Assembly: GCA_030527765.1 (NCBI GenBank)
Contig: JAUNAE010000022.1
Coordinates: forward strand, 1 to 22,878
Direction: 5' to 3'
Length of the DNA stretch: 22,878 nt
Origin: Eubacteriales bacterium
Lineage (GTDB): Bacteria; Bacillota_A; Clostridia; Lachnospirales; Lachnospiraceae
Shown: one piece after another, positions 8,283 through 14,541 of the stretch
Layout: each line of letters begins with the position of its first letter
Position numbering within the stretch: position 1 is the first letter of the stretch
Translations under genes and position numbers: made by a program
The notes under the pieces: model-generated
The model's database searches: none
Told to the model about the DNA's origin: nothing
The model's input: the letters and a program-made list of their open reading frames with translations, nothing else

Positions 8283-8305
8283 ACAATCAGATAAAGGGGT
8301 TTGTT

Positions 8306-9106
8306 ATGAATACAGAAACCAAAAAAGCAATTCTCGTAGTCAGCTTCGGAACGAGTTTTGCGGACACAAGAGCCAAAACCATTGATGCGATTGAGCAGGA
8401 TATTGCGGACGCTTTTCCGGAGTATCAGGTTTACCGCGCGTGGACCAGCAAGATGATTATCGCCAAACTGAAGCGCTTAGAACAGCTTCACGTATTTACC
8501 GTTTGTGAAGCTATGGAACAGATGTACAAAGACGGCATTCGTGAAGTCATTGTGCAGCCAACCCACGTCATCAACGGCAATGAGAATGATATTATGAAAA
8601 AGGAAGCCGGTTCCTTCATGGACAAATTTGATTCCATTCAGTTCGGCTCCCCTCTTCTCACTTCCGATGAAGATCTCACTTATGTTTTAAATTCCATTAC
8701 CGAGGAATTTGCAGACTTCGAAAAGAACCGCACGGCCATCGTTCTCATGGGACATGGTACGACCCATTATTCCAACACAGTCTATGCTGCGATGGATTAC
8801 CGTTTCAAAGATATGGGACATCCTCATGTTTTCCTTGGAACTGTGGAAGCCTACCCTTCCAGCACTTCCGTGCTTCGACTTCTTGGCAATTATCAGCCAA
8901 AAAGCGTTGTCCTTGCACCTTTCATGATTGTTGCCGGAGACCATGCAAGAAATGATCTTGCAGGGGACGATCCGGATTCCTGGCTTCACCAGTTTGAACG
9001 TGCCGGATACGAAGTGACCACTTCTCTCAAAGGTCTCGGAGAATATCCATCCATTCGACAGTTATTTATCGACCATGTAAATGATGTAATCGAAAACAGA
9101 GAATAA
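8306..9106 (+). CDS. cbiK: Sirohydrochlorin cobaltochelatase, anaerobic CbiK type
   Basis: Inserts cobalt into sirohydrochlorin, the entry to anaerobic cobalamin synthesis. The 266-residue single chain has the family start AILVVSFGTSFADTR, H150 in LMGHGT, E181 in TVEAYPS and H213 in AGDHARND, which match the metal-binding and catalytic His/Glu/His set of Salmonella CbiK. There is no signal peptide, so it is cytoplasmic, unlike the periplasmic CbiK-P forms. The ATG follows AAGGGG by 6 bases. It is divergent from hemA and uses the sirohydrochlorin that operon makes. The rest of the cbi/cob pathway is not in the window. It is a single-gene unit closed by a long hairpin. Confidence 0.94.
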   Translation: MNTETKKAILVVSFGTSFADTRAKTIDAIEQDIADAFPEYQVYRAWTSKMIIAKLKRLEQLHVFTVCEAMEQMYKDGIREVIVQPTHVINGNENDIMKKEAGSFMDKFDSIQFGSPLLTSDEDLTYVLNSITEEFADFEKNRTAIVLMGHGTTHYSNTVYAAMDYRFKDMGHPHVFLGTVEAYPSSTSVLRLLGNYQPKSVVLAPFMIVAGDHARNDLAGDDPDSWLHQFERAGYEVTTSLKGLGEYPSIRQLFIDHVNDVIENRE

Positions 9107-9163
9107 CCACGGGGAGCATATATCCTTCCCCACGCAAAACGAACATTTGAACTAAAAGAAAAG

Positions 9164-9235
9164 AAACCGCATCTTTCCTATGATCTTTCCGGTCAATCAG
9201 CTTCGCCGGTTCGTATCATAAGAAGATGCGGTTTT
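9164..9235. terminator. Long bidirectional terminator between cbiK and icd
   Basis: The outer arms AAACCGCATCTT (9164-9175) and AAGATGCGGTTT (9222-9233) pair perfectly. Inside are TATGAT/ATCATA and CCGG/CCGG pairs, making a long interrupted stem. T-rich tracts follow on both strands (GTTTTGTTATTT to the right; TTTCTTTTC to the left on the minus strand). It serves the convergent genes cbiK and icd. Confidence 0.85.
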
Positions 9236-9309
9236 GTTATTTCGCTGTTTAAAAGCTTTAAGTCAAACGGATATTCGCGGTCCGCTTCGCAAAAGAGCTT
9301 TGGTTACAA

Positions 9310-10524
9310 TTATTTTAAAGCTTTTTCCAGACGTTTGCGGATTTCCAGAATGAACTCACGGCTGTTCAAAACCTTTGGATTCTTAAGGTTTGTGATCAGA
9401 GCAAGATCCTTTGTCATCTTTCCGGACTCAATCACATCAAGGGTTGCTTTTTCCAGAAGTTCTGCAAAGCGTACAAGTTCCGGAAGCTCATCCAATTCTC
9501 CTCGTTTCTTCAGCGCACCTGTCCATGCAAAAATGGTTGCAACGGAGTTCGTGGAAGTTTCTTTGCCCTCCAGATGACGATAATAATGTCTCTGAACGGT
9601 TCCATGGGCAGCTTCATACTCATAATATCCATGTGGAGAAACAAGCACAGAAGTCATCATAGCAAGGGAACCGAAGGCTGAGGATACCATATCACTCATA
9701 ACGTCTCCATCATAATTCTTGCATGCCCAGATAAATCCGCCTTTAGCCTTCATTACACGGGCAACAATATCATCAATCAGACTGAAGAAATAGGTAAGGC
9801 CTGCTTTCTCAAATTTCTCCTTGAACTCTTCCTCAAAAACTTTTCCAAAAACTTCTTTGAACTTTCCATCGTAAGTTTTGGAAATGGTATCCTTTGCTCC
9901 AAACCATACATCCTGATGTGTATCAAGGGCGTAGTTAAAGCAGCTTCTTGCAAAACTCTGAATAGAAGCCTCTATATTGTGCATTCCCATGATAACACCC
10001 GGCTCATCAAAGTGCTGGATCAGTTCTTTTCGCTCTGTTCCGTCTGCTCCTTCAAATACAAGATATGCATCTCCCGGTGCATCTACATACATCTCTGTGT
10101 TTTTGTAAATGTCTCCATATGCATGACGTGCAAGTGTGATCGGTTTCTCCCAGTTTCTTACGCAAGGTTCAATTCCTTTCACAACGATCGGGGCACGAAA
10201 TACAGTTCCGTCCAGAATGGCACGGATCGTTCCGTTCGGGCTCTTGTACATCTTCTTGAGATTGTACTCACTCATTCTTGCCTTATTCGGTGTAATGGTT
10301 GCACATTTTACTGCTACTTTATATTTCTTTGTCGCCTCAGCAGCATCCACGGTAACCTGATCATCTGTCTCGTTTCTGTGCTCCAGTCCCAGATCATAGT
10401 ACTCTGTCTTCAGATCAACAAATGGGATCAAAAGCTCATCTTTAATGATTTTCCAGAGGATTCTGGTCATTTCGTCTCCGTCCATCTCAACAAGCGGAGT
10501 TTTCATATTAATTCTGTTTTCCAT
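9310..10524 (-). CDS. icd: NADP-dependent isocitrate dehydrogenase (dimeric, eukaryote-like type)
   Basis: Oxidative decarboxylation of isocitrate to 2-oxoglutarate, here most likely for glutamate synthesis in an incomplete TCA cycle. The 404-residue protein belongs to the dimeric class that includes human IDH1: S95 and N97 in KSPNGTIR, R101, R110, R133 in ARHAYGDIY, K211, D252 and NYDGDVMSD. The HGTVQRH segment (307-313) is the NADP-selecting loop. The ATG at 10524 has AGGAG 6 bases upstream. It follows the Re-citrate synthase-type gene by 71 bp with no clear terminator and probably shares its transcript. Aconitase is not in the window. Confidence 0.95.
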   Translation of the reverse strand: MENRINMKTPLVEMDGDEMTRILWKIIKDELLIPFVDLKTEYYDLGLEHRNETDDQVTVDAAEATKKYKVAVKCATITPNKARMSEYNLKKMYKSPNGTIRAILDGTVFRAPIVVKGIEPCVRNWEKPITLARHAYGDIYKNTEMYVDAPGDAYLVFEGADGTERKELIQHFDEPGVIMGMHNIEASIQSFARSCFNYALDTHQDVWFGAKDTISKTYDGKFKEVFGKVFEEEFKEKFEKAGLTYFFSLIDDIVARVMKAKGGFIWACKNYDGDVMSDMVSSAFGSLAMMTSVLVSPHGYYEYEAAHGTVQRHYYRHLEGKETSTNSVATIFAWTGALKKRGELDELPELVRFAELLEKATLDVIESGKMTKDLALITNLKNPKVLNSREFILEIRKRLEKALK

Positions 10525-10595
10525 GTTTTTCTCCTATCTCAGGACATAAAATGTCTCCGGTTAACCGATCACTTATGTCTGTTCACATACTACAA

Positions 10596-11996
10596 TTACT
10601 TTCTCTCGGATGGATGCGCTAACTCAAGACGTCCGCAGATCTCAGATACCAGGGACTCCAGCTCGTCTGTAGAAACAACGGTTACTCGTCCATTCTCATA
10701 CTCTTCGTCTACCCATACTTTCATCATCTTGACAATGTCACTGTTCTTGTCAATGGTCGCATCTCCCTGCAAATGATAGTGGGTATTCAGCCAGTGAGCA
10801 ATTCCCGCAGCACCGGAAGTGTTGGAAATCGCAACCTCAACCGGACGATTCAAGAATTTGTCTGTATCAAAAATATTATAGATCTCTTCATTTTTCAGAA
10901 GGCCGTCTGCATGAATGCCCGCTCTTGTGACATTGAAGTTGCGGCCTACAAACGGAGTTCTCTCCGGAATATGATATCCAAGTTCTTTTTCATAATATTC
11001 CGCAAGTTCGGTAATAACATGGGTATCCATTCCACCAAGATTACCTCGAAGCTGTGCATACTCAAATACCATTGCCTCCAGCGGTGTATTACCGGTACGC
11101 TCTCCGATTCCAAACAGGGAAGTATTGATTCCACAGGCACCATAGAGCCATGCTGTTGTAGAGTTGCTGACTGCCTTGTAGAAATCATTGTGGCCATGCC
11201 ACTCAATCAGTTCTGAAGGAACACCCGCATGCACCATAAGACCGTAGATAATACCCGGCACGGATCTCGGAATCACGGCACCCGGATAGTTGACTCCATA
11301 ACCCATGGTATCACAGGCACGTACCTTAATCGGAATTCCATACTGCTGACGAAGCTTCATAAGTTCCAGACAGAACGGAATAACATATCCGTAAATATCC
11401 GCTCTTGTAATATCTTCCAGATGACAGCGGACGGATACACCGATTTCAAGGCATTCCTTGACAATGCTCAGGTAATGTTCCATCGCCTGTCTTCTTGTCA
11501 TTTTCATTTTATAGAAAATATGATAATCAGAGCAGCTGACAAGGATACCGGTCTCCCGCATCCCCATATCTTTAACCAGCTGGAAATCTTTCTTGCTGGC
11601 ACGAATCCAGCTTGTTACTTCCGGAAACTCATATCCTCTCTCCATACATTTCTCTACGGCATCCCGATCCTTCTTACTGTAAAGGAAAAACTCAGACGCA
11701 CGAATACGTCCCTCCGGGCCGCCCAGCTAATCATAAATCCGGACAATCTGTTCTGTTGTATAAGGTGCACGTGACTGCTGTCCGTCACGGAATGTTGTAT
11801 CTGTAATCCAGATATCATCTGGCATGTGGTGCGGTACTACTCGATCGTTGAATGCAATCTTCGGAACCTCAGAATAAGGAAAAAGACTTCGAAACACATT
11901 TGGGGATGGTACATCCACCAATGGATACATATGCTCTTCCAATGTGAGTAGATTGGACTGTTTGTTCATTGTGACGCGTCTGGCTTCCATTTCCAT
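10596..11996 (-). pseudogene. Re-citrate synthase-type (isopropylmalate/homocitrate synthase family) gene interrupted by an in-frame TAG
   Basis: The reading frame continues from the ATG at 11996 (AGGAGG 7 bases upstream) to a stop at 10596-10598, 466 codons, but is broken by TAG at 11727-11729. The N-terminal 89 residues hold the metal/substrate motif DTTFRDGQQ (66-74). The rest resumes in the same frame with LGGPEGRIRASEFFLYSKKD, then SCSDYHIF, RACDTMGYGVNYPGA, the metal-binding HGHNDF, GIGERTGN and FVGRNFNVTRAGIHADGLL. This best resembles the Clostridium kluyveri Re-citrate synthase group rather than LeuA. Homologues, as I recall them, read about D-Y-L-x-K-LGGP here; this gene has D-TAG-LGGP. 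A 9-bp in-frame loss joining TA of Tyr to G of Lys would give exactly this. Neither part alone would have a complete active site. A sequencing error or read-through is possible. Confidence 0.8.
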
Positions 11997-12028
11997 AACA
12001 ATTCCTCCTAATGAAACTCTTAGAGATC

Positions 12029-12057
12029 ATTGTACTCAAAAAAAGTGCATTCGTCAA
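12029..12057 (-). promoter_or_regulatory. Promoter of the Re-citrate synthase-icd unit
   Basis: On the minus strand: TTGACG (12052-12057), 17 bases, TACAAT (12029-12034). It sits about 33 bp upstream of the ATG at 11996 and downstream of the folD terminator, so this unit starts independently of the acs/fol cluster. Confidence 0.75.
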
Positions 12058-12146
12058 TCATAAGGTAACGCTTTAAAGCAAAAAAACCTCCCGGTGACAG
12101 CCTTTTTTTCATGCAAAATGATAAGAAAGAAGTTTACAGAACATGT

Positions 12147-12192
12147 AAAAGAGGCGTTCATGAAATTTCCGCAAACATTTCATGAACGCCTC
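12147..12192 (-). terminator. Strong terminator after folD
   Basis: A perfect 16-bp stem, GAGGCGTTCATGAAAT (12151-12166) with its complement at 12177-12192, 10-base loop. In the minus-strand transcript it is followed at once by UUUU. It lies 15 bp past the folD stop and marks the 3' end of the Wood-Ljungdahl cluster. Confidence 0.88.
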
Positions 12193-12206
12193 ATCGCGCC
12201 TGATTT

Positions 12207-13058
12207 TTAGTTCATTTTACGCATTGCTGCTTCTACAACATGTCCGACAAGAACAGAGGTAGTAACACTTCCAACACCGCCCGGTACCGGAGTAATTGCC
12301 TCTACGATCGGCTCTACTGCTGCATAGTCAACATCACCGCAAAGTTTTCCTTCTGCGTTTACGTTGATACCTACATCGATTACGATCTGTCCTTCTTTCA
12401 CATAGTCAGCGCCAACAACACCGGCACGGCCAGCAGCCACGATAATGATGTCTGCCTCTCTTGCTACGGACGGCATGTCTTTTGTTCTTGTGTGGCAGAT
12501 GGTAACGGTTGCATTTTTCTTTGTCAGCATCATAGCAGCCGGTTTACCAACAACAAGACTTCTTCCGATAACAACTGCTTTCTTACCGGTGCAATCGATT
12601 CCGTAGTGGTCAAGAATCTCCATGCATGCCTGTGGTGTACATGGCGGGAATCCCAGCTGTTTGTCAATGAATACGCCTGCCATAGAAAGATCTGTCATAC
12701 AGTCAACATCTTTCTCTGCAGCAAGTGCGTTCTCGATAACGTCCTGATTCAGATGTTTTGGAAGCGGACGGAACAGAAGAACTCCGTGAATGGAATCGTC
12801 TTTGTTCACTTTGTCAATTGCGTCCAGAAGTTCTTCCTGAGTAACATCTGCCGGGAACAGAGACTTCACGCAGTTTACGCCAAGTGTCTCGCATCTCTTT
12901 GTTGCACCTTTTTCATAGGAAATATCGCTTGGATTTTCACCTACACGGATAATACAAAGAGTCGGATTTACTCCTTTTTCTTTCAGGAATGCAACATTTG
13001 CTTTGATTTTTTCGTTTAATGCTGCGGTAACTTCCTTACCTAATAACTGTTTTGCCAT
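12207..13058 (-). CDS. folD: Methylenetetrahydrofolate dehydrogenase (FolD family, probably lacking cyclohydrolase activity)
   Basis: A FolD-family enzyme interconverting methenyl- and methylene-THF in the methyl branch. The 283-residue length is normal. Visible motifs are PCTPQACMEIL, the Rossmann segment VVIGRSLVVGKPAAMML and the C-terminal PVPGGVGSVTTSVLVGHVV. Aligned without gaps to E. coli FolD from the NP of the ENPSDISYEKGATKRC segment, Tyr50 is kept as Y48. The cyclohydrolase Lys54 is A52, and Gln98 of VQLPLP is F96 (LLFRPLP). The KDVD aspartates are kept. I infer a monofunctional dehydrogenase, with FchA next door doing the cyclohydrolase step. NAD or NADP use cannot be read off. It is the last gene of the cluster, with a good CTCCTT-complement ribosome site. 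Confidence 0.93.
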   Translation of the reverse strand: MAKQLLGKEVTAALNEKIKANVAFLKEKGVNPTLCIIRVGENPSDISYEKGATKRCETLGVNCVKSLFPADVTQEELLDAIDKVNKDDSIHGVLLFRPLPKHLNQDVIENALAAEKDVDCMTDLSMAGVFIDKQLGFPPCTPQACMEILDHYGIDCTGKKAVVIGRSLVVGKPAAMMLTKKNATVTICHTRTKDMPSVAREADIIIVAAGRAGVVGADYVKEGQIVIDVGINVNAEGKLCGDVDYAAVEPIVEAITPVPGGVGSVTTSVLVGHVVEAAMRKMN

Positions 13059-13120
13059 AATTCTCTCCTTTATTTATTAAATTGCTTATAACAATAAGGT
13101 ATCTTAACAGTTATGATGAA

Positions 13121-13750
13121 TTACTTTAAGCCGGCAAGTACCATCTCATAAGTATCATCAGCAATTTTGCCGTATTTGTCCAGCATCTCTTCTGCCTTTT
13201 TGTTCAACTCTTCTGCATACTCACGGTTTTTCATTGCCTTTGTGTTGATGAAGACATTCAGGCTTGCTCCTTTCAGAGCAGCTCCGCAGAAAGCGGCTGC
13301 AACACCTGCATCGCTGACAGCAAGACGAGATCCTTTTTCTGCAAAGACTGTAATCAGATCCAGCGCTTCACAGCATTTTTCCATGATCTCCATCGGTACG
13401 GAGCATGCGTCCTTGAGAACGATCTCCATAACACGTGCTTTCTCAGCTTTCTCTTCCTCGGTCTCTCTCGGCATTCCATATGCTTTGGAAAGAGGCTCAA
13501 ATACTTCTGCATCTCTCTCAATCAGACGAAGAAAATCCTTCTGAAGCTGATCGGATTTTGCTTTCAGCTCGTACATTTCTTCCTCAACATCCGCATATTT
13601 CTTTTTGCCAACGGTCAGGCTGCCAACCATGTTTCCAAGGGCTGTACCGATTGCTCCGACCAGTGCGGATGCACCGCCGCCGCCCGGAACCGGGGCTTTA
13701 GATGCTAATACTTCAACAAACTCTGTACATGTACTGGTTGAAAATCCCAT
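13121..13750 (-). CDS. fchA: Methenyl-THF cyclohydrolase / formimidoyl-THF cyclodeaminase (FchA)
   Basis: A 209-residue protein of the cyclodeaminase/cyclohydrolase family. In acetogens and purine fermenters FchA interconverts formyl-THF and methenyl-THF. The family start LASKAPVPGGGGASALVGAIGTALGNMV, the LIERDAEVF segment with its conserved aspartate, and the SDAGVAAAFCGAALKGASLNVFIN stretch are all present. The start is the ATG at 13750 with GGAG about 6 bases upstream; the frame stays open upstream through a palindromic intergenic element that is not family sequence. It is followed 62 bp later by folD, whose own cyclohydrolase residues are missing. Confidence 0.92.
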   Translation of the reverse strand: MGFSTSTCTEFVEVLASKAPVPGGGGASALVGAIGTALGNMVGSLTVGKKKYADVEEEMYELKAKSDQLQKDFLRLIERDAEVFEPLSKAYGMPRETEEEKAEKARVMEIVLKDACSVPMEIMEKCCEALDLITVFAEKGSRLAVSDAGVAAAFCGAALKGASLNVFINTKAMKNREYAEELNKKAEEMLDKYGKIADDTYEMVLAGLK

Positions 13751-13804
13751 AATATTCTCCTTATTATACTTACTTCGCAGCTGTTCACTACCTTCAAAGT
13801 TACT

Positions 13805-13849
13805 CGGCAAATATCCATTCCAGATCGCTATGCGATAGGATTTTTGCCG
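13805..13849. repeat. Intergenic nested palindrome upstream of fchA
   Basis: The outer arms CGGCAAATATCC (13805-13816) and GGATTTTTGCCG (13838-13849) pair at 11 of 12 positions. They enclose a perfect small hairpin ATCGC-TAT-GCGAT (13824-13836). This fills most of the 112 bp between the DUF3786 gene and fchA. No T-run follows, so it is not a plain terminator. The nested symmetry is like dispersed REP/BOX-type elements, but only one copy is in this window. Confidence 0.55.
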
Positions 13850-13862
13850 GCAATTTTCAGGT

Positions 13863-14519
13863 TTACTGCTGTACGATCTTTGCAAATTGTTTGAAGGAAC
13901 CGATGATCACATCTCCCATCTGGGCAATGTCCTCAGCTTCGAAAGAAACCGGGAAGTTGTCCGAGAACAGGAACTGAGAAGATGGCGGAAATTCCTCATC
14001 TCCCTCCCACAGAATCATCTGCACAAAATAGTCCGGATAAATTTCCAGTTCATAAGAAGCATCTCCGTGATTCAGAGGAGTTGCTTTTAAATGCTGCAGA
14101 ATACTGTGGAATACCGGAAGTTTCATACCATAAGAAAACGCAAGTCTCTTAATGCATCTTCCATCAAACTGTCTCAGGTAAACTTCTCCCCAAGGCATCT
14201 CACGATAAGTACGGAACTTACCGCTTCCTTTGGCTTCGCCTCCCTTCAGCAGAAAACGAAGGGTCAGAATCTTTGCATAGATGGATTCTTCCAATGGATA
14301 ATATCCAAGATCATCCTCCTTATGAGTGATCTCAAAGTCAGGATGAGTAATCTGATACTCCGTACCCATAAAGCGAAGATGTAATGTTTTTGTCTCTTCC
14401 TCATATGGAATGTTCAGTCTGGATGCAATCTCCTGTGGATCTGCCTTTTGAAACTCTCCCAGATAATGCTCCCAGGGCATTCTCTCTTTGCTGTCCTTCT
14501 CATATTGTAATGTGTTCAT
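13863..14519 (-). CDS. DUF3786-family protein of unknown function in the acetyl-CoA pathway cluster
   Basis: A 218-residue protein with no signal peptide or membrane segment. I recognise it as DUF3786-like by its overall pattern (NIPYEEETKTLHLRFMGTEYQITHPDFEI, then KGGEAKGSGKFRTYREMPWG, GDASYELEIYPDYFVQMILWEGDEEFPPSSQFLFSDNF and a C-terminal hydrophobic helix). It has only one cysteine and no CxxC motif, so no metal site is evident. It starts 22 bp after acsV; only a weak GAGA ribosome site precedes the ATG, so coupling to acsV is likely. Position between RACo and fchA suggests a role in corrinoid protein activation or folate/corrinoid handling, but this is inference from context. Confidence 0.72.
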   Translation of the reverse strand: MNTLQYEKDSKERMPWEHYLGEFQKADPQEIASRLNIPYEEETKTLHLRFMGTEYQITHPDFEITHKEDDLGYYPLEESIYAKILTLRFLLKGGEAKGSGKFRTYREMPWGEVYLRQFDGRCIKRLAFSYGMKLPVFHSILQHLKATPLNHGDASYELEIYPDYFVQMILWEGDEEFPPSSQFLFSDNFPVSFEAEDIAQMGDVIIGSFKQFAKIVQQ

Positions 14520-14541
14520 GGTTTTCTCATTTCTATTTGTA

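Noticed and set aside
8073..8305. A cobalamin riboswitch between hemA and cbiK.
   Set aside because: No B12-box-like conserved core was found on either strand, and most of the space is taken by two promoters.
11727..11729. Pyrrolysine or selenocysteine as the meaning of the in-frame stop.
   Set aside because: Selenocysteine uses TGA, not TAG. Pyrrolysine would need pyl genes, none of which are in the window, and the local shortening relative to homologues fits a deletion better. Read-through cannot be fully excluded.
13763..13768. A TATAAT on the minus strand just before fchA as a possible promoter.
   Set aside because: Transcription would start around 13756, removing the fchA ribosome site, and no -35 is visible at proper spacing.
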